From Clavelina lepadiformis (taxonomy: Eukaryota; Chordata; Ascidiacea; Aplousobranchia; Clavelinidae), in NCBI RefSeq assembly GCF_947623445.1, contig NC_135240.1, forward strand, positions 8,184,001-8,248,000: 64,000 nucleotides of DNA, in the 5' to 3' direction. Numbering within the stretch: position 1 is the first letter of the stretch; every line of letters starts with the position of its first letter. This document shows, piece by piece, positions 23,791 to 35,582 of this stretch. The notes beneath the pieces were generated by a model. That model searched no databases. It was not told the DNA's origin and worked only from the letters and a program-made list of their open reading frames with translations. The position numbers and the translations under genes are program-made.

Positions 23791-26294
23791 ATGGCAAAAC
23801 AAGTACCATTAACGTGCAGTGGTCACACAAGGCCTGTTGTTGACTTGGCATTCAGTCAAAAAGCCACTGATGGCTATTTTATGATAAGCGCTTGTAAAGG
23901 TTCGTTTTGCTTTTTAACATGCACATTTTGGCTGATTAAATTTTTAACACATGGCTTTACTTGCCTCTTCATGTGTAGCGGAAGTAGGCTACTTAAGATC
24001 ATACATATTTTTAGATGGCAAACCAATGCTCAGACAAGGTGACACAGGAGACTGGGTAGGGACTTTTCTTGGACATAAAGGTGCTGTTTGGGCTGCAACC
24101 CTAAACACCGATGCCACAAAAGCAGCCACTGGTGCAGCAGACTTTTCTGCGTATGTATTTTGCATTCATTAGTGCAGTGGGTATCCAGAATATATAAGAA
24201 CTTACTAAATTATGCCTGCTTCCTATGACCAATTTTTCTGTGTTTTCGTGGAATACTTGTAGAAATTTTGGTGTATGTAGTAGTGAGTAACAACAGGTTT
24301 TAGTTTATTTTATTGACATGTAGAAACCTGTGGGATGCAGTTAATGGAGAGGTGAAGGCTTCCTTTCAGCATAAACACATCGTTAAAGCTGTTTCATTTT
24401 CTCCTGACTGTACAAGATTGCTAACTGGTGGACAAGAAAAACTGGTCCGATCATTTCTTATTGAGAAGCCTAATGCCGGTTAGTTTTATTGCAGTTGTTG
24501 TATTTTTCTCTCCATTTGATCTGTTGTAGCCTTTTTCGGCGTTACTTTTTAAAGAAATTTATTGCAAATCTTGGTTTTTATTTTTGCATTTAGATCCAGA
24601 CATACTTGGAAACCATGATAGTGCAATTAAAAAAGCGATTTGGTCAAATGATGGCAAAGTTGCACTCACAGCATCAGAAGACAAAACAATAAGGTTAAAA
24701 TAAGGAAAAGTTTTCATTTACTGTTAGGTGAAGTTACATTCTTTAAACCAGTGGTTCTCAACCTTTCTACACCGGGGGACCGGTAAAGATTAAAAAATGT
24801 TCACGGACCGGCAGCAAAAGATCGTAATGAATAGAACAGATATTTCTAATCTTTTTGTTAACCGCAGTTGTCGTTGCGTAACATGATGCAAGATTTTGAC
24901 ATAAGTTAAAAGACGAAAAATTAGAGCAAAATGGCAATCAAATCAACTCAAACAACAAAATATCAGTCCATTTACATACAAAATCAATGTTAGTGGGAAA
25001 TTTGTATTACAAAACTTTTTGAAAGCTAGACGCAGATTGTGACGAAACAGTCATAAACCGCACAAAATCTAAGACTTTCTAGGTCATCGTAAGGTTAGCC
25101 TTTATTATGAAACGATTTCGCTCTTTCAACGAAAGCGAGATACGTCAATTTTACAGCTGTTAATCGGCCAAACGTAAAATGAGTTTGACGGGGAGTAACA
25201 ACTTTGCAGTGCTTATGATTCCATATTAAAACTAGCTTTGCAGAAAGTAAGATACTTTGCAGACCAGTAAAGAAATTACGCGGACCAGCGGTTGGGAACC
25301 ACTGCTTTAAACCTTATCTTTAAACTGTAGAAAATGGGACTGTGGATCAAAACAAGAAGTTCAGAGAATAACATTAGATTCAGCAGTTTGTGACGTTGAA
25401 CTTTCTTTGGATGGAAAGATTCTTCTGGTCACACACAACAAAGATATATCTATTTACGATGCTTCAACGTAAGTGCAAATACTCTCGTAATGTTTTAGAA
25501 TAGCCTGTATGCTGGAGAAAGCATGGTTAGTTAGTTTTAGTCAACTTACAATATGTCAATGACTAACAATTCTACAAAAATCGCTAATTAAATTTACGAA
25601 AGAGTTAGATGTTGTTGAAAGTTTTTTTTTCATCAATAAGATTTGAGAAGATGCGTGAATTTAGTATTCCAACCCAAGTTTACTCTGCAAGTTTACATCC
25701 AGAGAAAAAATTTATTGTAGCCGGTGGGGAAGATTTCAAACTTTATAAATTCGACTTTGAAACGCTTGAAGAGCTAGGTACAACATAATAATATATTTTT
25801 GCATGATTAGGTCTTTCTTATAATCTTCTTTTATTCTAATTATTAAGTTGAAGTAAATATTAAATCGGTTCAATGTGATCTAAGTGTGTTTCAAGCCTTT
25901 AAAATGATAAATTATCCAGATTCTTGTAAGGGTCATTTTGGTCCTGTCCATATTGTACGATTTTCACCTGATGGCGAGTTATATGCAAGTGGCAGCGAAG
26001 ATGGCACTGTTAGACTTTGGCAAACAAACCTGGGAACAAATTACGGTTTATGGAAATGTATTAATCCAGGTGGTGTGCATTGACGAGCATGCAAGTACTG
26101 CATGTGCTGAAATTATTTTAAGATTTATAATTCAATCAAAAAGTTTTAAATTCAATCGATTAAAAAATCTTTTCTTTTAAACAGCACGATTTTTAAAGTT
26201 GATTATTGTGTGATGTTAGCGGGAATGTGACAAACTATATATATATATATATATTTCGCTATCAGGTGATGATGATTCAAACTCAACGACTTGA
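23791..26294 (+). CDS. STRAP: STRAP, WD40 scaffold protein
   Basis: STRAP (unrip) is a seven-blade WD40 scaffold that joins the SMN complex in snRNP assembly and binds TGF-beta receptor/SMAD components in the cytoplasm. Eight exons in phase: 23791-23899, 24015-24150, 24324-24478, 24594-24693, 25331-25468, 25641-25777, 25920-26069 and 26266-26294, giving 317 aa. Near-invariant family stretches are present: [17 protein letters not shown] at the start, [54 protein letters not shown] and GHFGP...[24 protein letters not shown]. The last exon adds only DDDSNSTT, so the C-terminal tail is about 30 residues shorter than in vertebrates. A strong pyrimidine tract ending TTTTCAG lies about 30 bases before the ATG. 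Intron 4 carries a hAT MITE. Confidence 0.97.
24749..25305. mobile_element. hAT MITE in STRAP intron 4, 557 bp
   Basis: Inverted ends CAGTGGTTCTCAACC and GGTTGGGAACCACTG are flanked by perfect 8-bp duplications ctttaaac (24741-24748, 25306-25313). This terminus is shared by many animal hAT MITE families. No coding capacity. Confidence 0.92.
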
Positions 26295-26492
26295 AGTTGC
26301 TCTGAAAAATGAAGCTACCACGTGTGAAGAACTTCTCTCACAGGCGCTTTCAAGGATAACTCTTGCTTATAATGAATTTTATTTTATGGCAAAAAAGCAA
26401 AAATTGGCAGCATACTCAAATACTGCTTTGGTTTCAACGGCGTTTTCTATGCAAACAGCTTAATATAAACATACTCTCCATGCTCCTATTCT

Positions 26493-26498
26493 AAATAA
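26493..26498 (+). promoter_or_regulatory. Poly(A) signal AATAAA of STRAP
   Basis: AATAAA lies 200 bases after the STRAP stop at 26294. The 3' UTR before it contains an open 64-codon frame with no recognised similarity. Confidence 0.6.
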
Positions 26499-27413
26499 AC
26501 TAATATACTGCCAGCACTATCGCTAACACTGGTTGTTGCTATTCACAAACAAATTGATAAACAAACGTTATAGCAACTGGCATTAGATTAAACTATTTTT
26601 AGTTGCTAATGTCTTATCCATGTGCAAATTACGTATGTGTTTACGTTCCGCGGAAATTTCTTTTCTTTGTTCTTGGTTTGAGATTTTTATTTAAGTTGGA
26701 ACCAGAAATACACAATATTAAAAAATATCGGTCAGTCAATGGATGAAATGCTATTAGCCTGACAAGTATTTGAGAAGTTTTGAACTTTCATCACCTTATC
26801 AGTGTTGGCACTTGCAACTTCATATTTTACCAATTCACAGTTAAGCAAGCATCGGCACGGTTTCTATGAATTGCGCGGTATCATGTTAGATTTATTTTTT
26901 CTGTTACTGCAACTTTGTGACTTTATATACATCAATAAACTACATTCACTGCTTCAAATTCCGCGATTTTTTGATAAACATGATCCGTGCATAAGTGTGA
27001 TGATATTCAGGATATACAAGCATGTTGATTGTATGATTATGGTTTGCTTTATTTTAGACACGGTATGCTCCTACCGTGTCCGGCTTTGTGCCCTGCTGCT
27101 ACCTAGCGGCCAGGATGTCAAAGGCATCTAAAACTCCCAAATTGAAATTAGCCGTCCGTACGTCAAAGAGTTTATTTCGCTTGTAAAATAAGTGCCCTGT
27201 ATGCAAAAAATGATATGAATAGACAGCATAACCCTAAGTTTTTTTGAAATGAAATTTTGATGGCTGCTTCTTTCCTTTAGGTTAGGATAAAGCTTAATGC
27301 TGGCTTACTTGCTTTTGCCATGATTGTGTTTTAACAAAAAGCGTGCGAAGCTTTAAATGTTGTGGCGTTAACAGTAAAGTTCTCAGACTGTGAAATATGC
27401 GGACTTTCTTGTA
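26499..27413. other. Intergenic spacer after STRAP
   Basis: Nothing recognised; only short chance frames are present on either strand. Confidence 0.4.
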
Positions 27414-27494
27414 GCCGCTATAGCTCAGTGGTAGAGCACTGGTGTCGTAAACCAGCCTAACCAGGGGACGTAAGTTCAAACCTCACTGGTGGCA
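27414..27494 (+). pseudogene. tRNA-Thr pseudogene
   Basis: It matches the Thr genes of the right-hand array (GCCGCTATAGCTCAGTGGTA... CCTCACTGGTGGCA) but the anticodon arm is disrupted: TGTCGTAA replaces TCTCGTAA and an extra CCTAACCAG follows the AACCAG, a short tandem duplication. The flanks do not match the array spacers, so this is a dispersed copy. Confidence 0.8.
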
Positions 27495-27625
27495 ACTTTA
27501 GTGCGTTTTATTTGCTGTTAATTTAGCTTCGCTTAGAAAAAAATATTTCTTTTGCTGGCAGTTCAGTACTTTTACTGGCAATTCCTGGTTCTAGGTCAGG
27601 AATTTACACGCCATTGACCGGGAAC

Positions 27626-27862
27626 CAATGTTCCCTCTAAGCTGCGCGCGTGCGCAAATGCGCACTGCTGATACGATCTCCGCGCACAGAAAATCTGTGT
27701 TGCGCACAAGAAAAAATCCAACCTGAATTAAAAATAAAATAAACGCATAATAATGCCCACAGTGCGCACGTGGCACGCCTGATGTTGTTCACAGTGGTCC
27801 AAGGGACCACTCAAGGAGTTAGTGTGTTTGCTCAGACGCGTGAAAAATTGGAGGGAACGTTG
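27626..27862. mobile_element. hAT MITE, 237 bp
   Basis: Ends CAATGTTCCCTCTAA and TTGGAGGGAACGTTG are inverted repeats, with perfect 8-bp duplications ccgggaac at 27618-27625 and 27863-27870. The inside is rich in GCGC. Confidence 0.9.
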
Positions 27863-29327
27863 CCGGGAACGTAATTAAACTTCAGTGGATTGCGTATAAA
27901 AGCTAGCAGGGTTGGTTACAGAGGTAAAAATCTTTATGTAAAGATATTGTTAAATGTTACAATTAACAGCTGCATTTTTCAGGGATTGGTGAAATGTGTG
28001 TGGAATTCGGCAGAAAACAATTTAGGCTTCTTTAGTTTTGTCAAGATTTTAATGCATAGAAATACTTGTGAAGTCCGTTATACAATTATAGCCTATATCT
28101 ATCTGAGCTTCTGGCATGGGTTTTAGATGTAGTTCTGTTTGCGTAGTTATTAGTATTACTGCATGGCTTAATATTTTAGTTGGAAATGTGAAGTTTTAGG
28201 AGGGCATTCAGGAAATACAGTATGACGCATGCAGTATAGCCGACGAAAACGTTTGTCCTAGACCTAGGACCTACAGTGTTTACTGTTTATGAAAGAGGCC
28301 GTAGTTTTCATGGAAACTTTTAACAAAGCGGTTGGCCAGAATTTACAGATTTATACCTGCAATTAATAAACCTAGGCCTACATCGATATATTGGGCTATA
28401 AGAAAGCATTGTTCAGAGTTGCAAACTGGTTGACGTTTTACAACCTAAATTAAGCTAAATTGGATATAAATTTAGAAAATAAAATAAATGGCCTCTGATA
28501 CACTATACATTGCATTTGCTATCACAGTTTTTACTCTAGAATAGAAGAAAGTTTTTGCACGACCTAACACTTGGCGATGACTTCTCGTTGCTTAAGGTTG
28601 CCAAGTTTTTCCTCATGCAACTCACAATGGACTTTTCATTTAGTGATTTGTATGTGGATGTTTGCATGTTTTTATGTATGACGTTTGCATGTAAAATGCA
28701 TCTTGAGCCTAACGCAACAAGCGCGATCAAAAGCTTTACTCAAATTGCCATCGCGTTCACACGACGACCAAATATTTTTTCATAAATTAATGAAAATTAA
28801 CTTATAACACGAGTTTTCAAAATAAGAAAAGACAAGATATAAATTTTTATGATGGATTTAAAAATCGATGTTTGAACAAAACCATCGACTTTAATGAACA
28901 CTCTCTTAAACGCATTAGGCGAACCTAATTTAAATGATGTTTAAAGAAAAATGGTAAAACCACGATTTTCAAAGACCTTGCCACAGAGCGTGGCAGTTTT
29001 ATTAACCTTTGACTCAAAGCGCTAGGTAGCAAACCTAAACGACAAATCAGAAGCGATGATTCAATTAATGCTGTTTCAGATATGCGTGGAAATGGTTTTG
29101 AAAATCAAAATCTTTTGCAAAGGAAACTTATAAAAAGTTAAATAACTATTATGAATAGCGTTAAACCTTATCAGGATCATGCACAATTTATATGGCGTTC
29201 GTGATTATCATCGCCGCAATTTATTTGATAGAGGAAGTCGATCAGACTTTGGTAGAAGTTATAGCAAATCAGGAAATCCAAAAGGTAATTCAAAGTTTTG
29301 CTAACAAAATAAAAATTCAGCTAATAA
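27863..29327. other. Intergenic spacer
   Basis: No gene recognised. A short stretch at 28548-28590 (GTTTTTGCACGACCTAAC, GGCGATGACTTCTCG) matches the tail of the SINE at 5262-5545. Confidence 0.4.
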
Positions 29328-31335
29328 CACTGGCCTGCATTTTTCAACTTTAAAATTTTTTCTTCACTAAAAACATGCAAATATAGCTAATTTTGGGGCG
29401 CTGATTCCAAATCTGTGGTCCGTTTTATTGTAGCACATCAGGTTTTTGAGATAACTGTTACACGTCATATAGCGTTTTTGGTGAATAATCGCAAATAATG
29501 TACAAGCTTGACTCGAAAAAATTCACAGTTTGCACAGAATTTTTACACATCTTTGTCTTCTTATGATAATTAACAATAAAGAGTTTTGAAATATGACAGC
29601 AATAACGATATAATCCGGTAAAATGATTATTATTGAAAACACAGCGGTTCACTACCTCGGTATCTATTTTATTGAAAATGCGCGTCTACCTGATTTTCTC
29701 ACATATTTAGTAGAGTCTTCACTTTTAAGACACCAGCAGTAGTCAGCAATCATGATGACATTCCACTTACCCTGATAGCGTTCCTCCATCACCATTATCT
29801 CCCGGTGAAAACGTTCACCTTGTTCCTCACTAAACGTCCCACAGTTATCTGGATAGTAGTCTAGGTGGGAGGGTAAAAAGTGCATTTTGACGCTCATCCT
29901 ACCCCAAGTTTTTGTAAGGCATCGAGCATATCTGTAATAAGCTGTTTGTAATTGGAGGCTCCGTTATTTCCATGGAACTGCTGGATAACAGCTTTTAACC
30001 CCTTCCAGGCTTGCAATTCCGTTATAGACTTTTTTTTCGAAATCTTCATCCTTCAACAGTTCTCTGATTTGAGGTCCAGTGAAAATACCTGCTTGCAGCT
30101 TAGCTTCGGATAAAGACGAAAACTTTTCTTGCAAGTACCTAAATCCTTCTCCGTATTTGTCCATACCTTTCACAAAGTTTTTCATGCACTCAAACTTGAT
30201 GTGCAAGGGCGGTAAAAAAAACTTTTGCTGGAGCAACAAGAGGATGTGCCTTCACATTCTTAGATCCAGGCAGAAACTCATCTCTTGCTGGCCACAATTT
30301 CCGAGTAAACTGTCCGAGAGATAAAGAAAACAGGGAAATTTAGTGTAGTATAGTATGAGAGCTACAACTTTTAAATCAGCACATATCAACCAGTTATGCT
30401 CTTGGTACTTTATCATTTGCAACAGGATTTCTATGTCTTCATACGTTTCTGACATCACAGTAAAACGTGCAACAGGTACTGATGGCACAGTTTGCCCATT
30501 GTACCACAACACAGCTTTCATGCTCGTCTTCCAAGAATCTATGAACAATCTCCAATGTTCTGCTGAATATGATATCCTAAATGTTTCATTAACTAAACCC
30601 TGAACATTCTTCAAAAAACCAGAATATTTTCTTTACTAAAAAATTCTGTAAATTTTTTCTTTCTGTGGCGGAACCACGCAAAACTTGTTCCCTTTTCTAG
30701 AAGATTCTTTTCCTTTAATCTTCATGCTAGAAGTTGTGCATATTCTTTTGAAAGATATAACTCTCTTGTGAGATCATTCAGCTGAGTTTGTGAAAACATC
30801 TTTGGAGAGTCATCGTTTATTCCTTCCTGATAGTGCTCTCCATCACCTGCACTTCTTTCAGATTCTGAGGAGCTTTGCATCTCTGTTAGAGGATTCGGCA
30901 CAGGAATTTCATCACAATGTGGTACAGGCCTCAATGCTGACTTTAAATTAGGGTACTTGATATTGGATTTGTTTCTTCTGTTAAACCCCTTAATACACCA
31001 TACAAAAATAACAGTCATTGCGATGTTTTTTTTGCTCCCTACATACCGTAGGAACGCCAAAGGGAAGGCTCTTGAGTTTTTTATGGTACCACATACGTAG
31101 CTTTGATGCACATACGTAGCTCGTTGTGATAACAAAATTTATCTTGATAAATTATATCCTTTTGACAAAAAAGTGGGTAGTTAAACGTAAAAGCGAAAAA
31201 TTATGCGGTTTTTTGACCGTAACTTTAAAACCTGATGTGACAGCCAAAAAAGGATGGCATTTTTGAAATCAGCGCACCAAAATTAGCTAGAAAACGTTGG
31301 CATCATACAAAATAAAATTTTCATGCAGACCAGTG
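29328..31335 (-). mobile_element. Decayed DNA transposon with long terminal inverted repeats, 2.0 kb
   Basis: The left end CACTGGCCTGCAT and the right end ATGCAGACCAGTG are inverted, and the similarity continues about 120 bases inward with gaps (AGCTAATTTTGG, GCGCTGATT, CACATCAGG shared). Between them, minus-strand pieces at 31135-30722, 30614-30252, 30239-29964 and 29897-29664 read in order as one protein. They contain FSQTQLNDLTRELYLSKE, WRLFIDSWKTSMKAVLWYNG, NWLICADLKVVAL, LLPPLHIKFECMKNFVKG, HFLPSHLDYYPDNCG and ERFHREI..MEERYQGKW. I know this protein type as a dispersed, usually unnamed family in cnidarians and arthropods; its superfamily is uncertain. Several frameshifts or stops separate the pieces, so it is dead. 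The target duplication is unclear (taataa against taatga). Confidence 0.75.
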
Positions 31336-31514
31336 TAATGATAGAGTTTGTTGCTTTCATGCAAATGTTAGAGATCAATCAAGAAAGTGTACCAAACTGT
31401 GTATATTATAACAAAAATCAAGTAGTAGTAGGCTACTAGTGTCAACTGCGCAGGTGCTTTCTAAACTGACAAAATACAAAAGTTAATTTTATTTAAATAC
31501 TGTGATAAAAAAAA

Positions 31515-31760
31515 AACTTTTTTCTTGATTGATACAGGAGCAGATCTATCGATCTTTACTGCTGATCCTAACGAAAAACTGAGTCAGTTTTATTTTTGCA
31601 AGTGGATTGCAGCATGTGGTAATATGGTAAAAATGTATGGAATAAAGTGCATGTAATTGGTGAGGTACTTCGAGGTAGAAAACCCTTCTTTTTATTGGTT
31701 GCTGACGTTAAAGCAAAGCATCAATTCTCAGGTTAGATCTTTTATTGAACCTTGACCTTA
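31515..31760 (+). mobile_element. LTR-retrotransposon-like protease fossil
   Basis: A short stretch resembles the aspartic protease of Ty3/Gypsy- or BEL-type pol, centred on a DTGA active-site motif. It is a broken, isolated fragment with no LTRs or further pol domains found nearby. Family and age are uncertain; it looks old. Confidence 0.5.
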
Positions 31761-31938
31761 CCATATATGCGAGAAAGAGGGGCTATCTAATAGACACAAA
31801 AACAAATCAGATTTCTTGAGCCGCGGGCAGCACAAATGAAAAAATCCAAACTTTGACTGTAATTTAAAAGGATGCTAACAAAAAATGATGTAGACATTTT
31901 TATGGGTAATCCGCTCGTTTTGTTAAGTACGATGTAAG

Positions 31939-32121
31939 CAGTGGTGGGATTCAGCCCGTTCGTACCGGTTCTAGCAGTTTTAATAAACTCCGCGAACCGG
32001 TTGTTAACAAGCGTATGTATATAGCCTAGGCCTAATGGCCTATGTGCATATCGGCTTCGGGTCAATATGGCATGCTGCTAGTGAGAGAAACGGATGTTAA
32101 AATATTTGAATCTCACCACTG
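31939..32121. mobile_element. Small hAT-like MITE, 183 bp
   Basis: Ends CAGTGGTGGGATTCA and TGAATCTCACCACTG are inverted repeats flanked by 8-mers gatgtaag (31931-31938) and gatgttag (32122-32129), one mismatch apart. A truncated relative lies at 21001-21120. Confidence 0.8.
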
Positions 32122-32308
32122 GATGTTAGCCCATCTCCTGCATGCTCCCATTCTTTTGGCCCCATTTTGCTAGATAATGTAGGGCCGTTACTGATTTACT
32201 GGTATCATATTTCCTTGTTTGTTATAAATTATGCTGTGTATATTGACAGTTGATAAAGTTTGCAACTAAAAAGTTAAATAGGTTTACCTGCATAAGTAAA
32301 AAGGCGAA

Positions 32309-34955
32309 ATGTTTCTGGTGATGCTAGCACCAGTTGTGATAATTGTTGTTTTTGCCATTGTTGCATCACGTCCAGCACGACTTCGATTAAGAGGTGCCCA
32401 TGTCCTCATCACTGGCGGTTCCTCGGGAATCGGTTTGGAAATCGCAAAGGAATGCGCTCGGCAAGGTGGATTTATAACATTAGCTGCAAGAAGCAAAAGT
32501 AAACTGGAAGAAGCCAAGTTAGAAGTAGAACCTCATTTGCAGGGGGGCGGTGAAAGGCAGTGTGTAATGATTCTTCCATTAGATGTATCTGCTCCGTATG
32601 ATGAGGTAATGAGTGTAAACTTATTTTAATTGATTAGCTTATTATTGATACGTCTGTTTGAAAAATTGTATGTGTCTATGCTAAATATGTATAATAAATT
32701 AAATGGCAATTCATCTCGAAAAGATAACATCTTTGCAAACTGCCAGATGCACTATTGTTGCTATTGTTACAGATTGAGATATGATTTTACAGATTGAGGC
32801 TGGAATTCGAGGCATCGAAGAAAAGTTAGGCCCAGTTGATGTTCTTATAAACTCTGCTGGTATATCTTATGCAAAAGCCTTTGAGGTGAGTATGTTACAT
32901 TGTCAGTATAATGGGATGACAAGATGCAAGATTTTTTTAACACAATTTTTTATTTTCTTGCTGCACAGGATACACCAGTGGAAAAATTTGAAGAGTTAAT
33001 GAAAGTAAACTACTTGGGCTCAGTCAACTGCACACAAGTGGTCCTGCCCGGAATGAAGCAACGCAAGAAAGGTAGCTTAAAACAATCTGTTGTTGAAATG
33101 TTAATAAATGAATTTTTAACACAATAACGCTTTTTGCTTGTGTTGTTTGTGCTACAAAGCTTATTATCTTTGCTTGTTTGATGAAAAAAGTTATTGTATT
33201 TCCGAAACTTTTTGTAGGACGAATTGTTTTCATTAGCTCTCAAGCTGGACAGACGTCTGTCTTTGGTTATTCTGCTTACTCTGCAACAAAATTTGCCCTT
33301 CGAGGGCTTGCTGAAACTCTTCAAATGGAAGTGAGTTGCTTTTTTCTATGGTATTATTCTGTTAGCTGTGACACCTTTCTTGTGCGTTTCAAATTCATTT
33401 ATGAACAAATGATGTAAAAGTGACTGTCGCCATCCTTACATTCTGTTGTTCAATATCTCTTTAAAATGTTCATTTTAAACTCTTCGAACACTTGATCTAC
33501 ACCTGTGTGGGACCCATAGTTGATGCTCTACTTATTTGTGAGCAAAGAGCAGGTTACTCTTATTACGCAAGACATCGAGGGTAGTTTTAAAGCTTAAGGA
33601 AAAGGCTTGATCCTGAATATTTAGACCTTACAGCTACCTAGAACACAGTATGGCACTGTGGTCCTAACTGCAAGCTGATTCAGACCCTCTTCAACGGTCA
33701 CAGCCAGTGAAGTAAGCTACGACAACTTAAAAACGATGTCCCTCAAGGATTGGCTTTCATACCCTCCTCTAACATCTGCTACCCATGACCAACCAAACAG
33801 TATTGTCGAAGTATGTCTTTGCTGACAAACTGGCCATTAGGAAATAAGAACAGTGGAAGATATTTATTGCCAGAACATGACTAACTTTATCAGCTTACTT
33901 CCAGAAAGGGAGATCTAAGCTGAGTAAGCTCAACAAAACTAAACTGGTATCGGTAACTTTCCATCTGAACAGCAAGAAAGCAAATCGTTGACGTAAAAGT
34001 TCCCATAAAGGGAGCTCGTCTACACCTCGCATCCTTGTGGGCATCTCACATGCTGGGCTTCGCCACATAGGAGCTACATTTCTCTCGCTTGTATCGTGAT
34101 AAAGACATCCCACCTGCTCCATTTCAAGCTTTTTGCCTCAGTAAATAGCCATGTGGCAGCCCGAAAGCTAAAATCAAGACATTTTTGGTCTAATCGCACC
34201 CCCATTGTCAAACATGCCAAGATTGTACGGTTATTAATATCATAAGTAGCGGGAAAATCTGACTGCCTCGTTTGCCATGCTTCCTGCAAAGCAGTCTGTG
34301 TATTTTGAGCATTTGGCTGTACAACCTTTGCCTCCACATCTAGTCCAGGTGGCCGAGAAACGTAGGCTCACACAACAGCGACTATCCTTTTTTGATTCTA
34401 ATGACTAGCGATGTTTTTTCCAGGTGAAACCTCATAATATTGCAGTTACAATTTCGTTTCCACCAGACACAGACACGCCTGGCTTCCGAGCGGAAGGTAA
34501 AAGTCTTGTACATTGCATCAATGATTTGTTTGTGTATTGTTACATAATATTGTTCAATAAAATTTAAGACAAACCCGAAGAAACCAATTTAATTGCTGAG
34601 ACATCTGGCTTGTTTGCTGCTGATGTAGTAGCAAAAGGTGTTGTTCGAGATATGGTGAAAGGAGAATATATGAGCATCTATGGACTTGATGGATTTATGT
34701 TGGGTGAGTGTGAAGTTAAAGTTGTGAAATGAGTGATTTTTATAACAGAATTATTACATTTAAACTATTTCAGGTCACATGACTGCAGGTATGGCCCCCT
34801 GTAACTCAACTCTTTCTGCCCTGTTCCAAGTTTTACTAATGAGCCCGTTGCGAATTGTTGGTCTGGCTTACCTGAAAAGTTTTGATGGAATTGTTTTGAA
34901 ATGCATGCAGAAGAGAGAAAAAGCGAAGGCAGCGACCTCAGCAAAGAATGATTAA
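32309..34955 (+). CDS. KDSR: 3-ketodihydrosphingosine reductase
   Basis: KDSR reduces 3-ketodihydrosphingosine to dihydrosphingosine with NADPH, the second step of sphingolipid synthesis, on the cytosolic face of the ER. Seven exons in phase: 32309-32605, 32793-32885, 32969-33071, 33218-33330, 34424-34496, 34569-34703 and 34774-34955, giving 331 aa (human 332). Residues 1-20 are a hydrophobic ER anchor. The cofactor motif TGGSSGIG is at 35-42, NSAG follows in exon 2, and catalytic Ser and YSATK (Tyr185, Lys189) are in exon 4 ([24 protein letters not shown]). PPDTDTPGF and the C-terminal hydrophobic part ([14 protein letters not shown]), ending in a lysine-rich tail, are family-typical. Intron 4 is stretched to 1.1 kb by a LINE fragment. 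All catalytic residues are present. Confidence 0.97.
33475..34330 (+). mobile_element. Jockey-type LINE reverse transcriptase fragment in KDSR intron 4
   Basis: Plus-strand pieces in mixed frames resemble the reverse transcriptase of Jockey/CR1-like LINEs in the expected order: a VGPIVD block near 33505, LDLTA...TVWHCG near 33620-33665, VPQG near 33738, a decayed Y-A-D-D region near 33810-33835, and [17 protein letters not shown] near 33910-33975. Many frame breaks and stops show it is old and inactive. No 3' tail or target duplication was identified. Confidence 0.65.
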
Positions 34956-35582
34956 GTTCACTAAATCGTTGTAAGCCAGTAACTTCAAAGATCGTTAATT
35001 GATGTGCTGCATTTGTCGCGATATTGTTACTATGAATGCAGACAGAAAAAGATTTCCGTGACTACGAGTGCTACTTGTTTTGTAATGCATGTTTTGCTGC
35101 ACGTACCATTTAATCGGGATCTAAAGCTGTGATTTCTGCTGTCTTCGCCTCAAAAACTTTCTACCTATTTTGTTGCTAAATGATGATCTTAATATAGAGT
35201 GCTGGGAGATTTTATTTTGCTGTTATAGTGTTACGTAGAGGAAAAGAATCATGTCAAGGTGTCGAATTTATGGATTTAACTAATTATAGGTTTAGTGGCC
35301 GTGCTAGTTGTTACCAGCAAATATCAACGTTATTTCTCTTGAACACGTTTTAAGCCTTTTCTGCTTTTTCCTGTAACAACTGGCTTGATTTTTCGTCCCC
35401 ACCACGCTTTTGACAAAAAACAAAATGATTGATTGATTGTCTGCTGAAACGAAATATTTTATTGCATGATTGTATTTGACGTGTTTTATGTATTCAACCT
35501 AAAATTGCAAGCAATCATTAAAGATTAAGCAAATGTAAAATGAGGCCATTTTTGCATAGTCTGGTTGGCAAACACGACAGGT
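34956..35582. other. 3' ends of the convergent KDSR and ASTE1 genes
   Basis: This stretch must hold the KDSR 3' UTR on the plus strand and the ASTE1 3' UTR on the minus strand. ATTAAA near 35517 is a possible KDSR poly(A) signal. No other gene is seen. Confidence 0.45.

Noticed and set aside
26206-26463. Open frame after STRAP exon 7 ([19 protein letters not shown] and on)
   Set aside because: The splice from 26069 to 26266 puts the STRAP frame here, and it stops at 26294. The other frame has no known similarity and lies in the 3' UTR.
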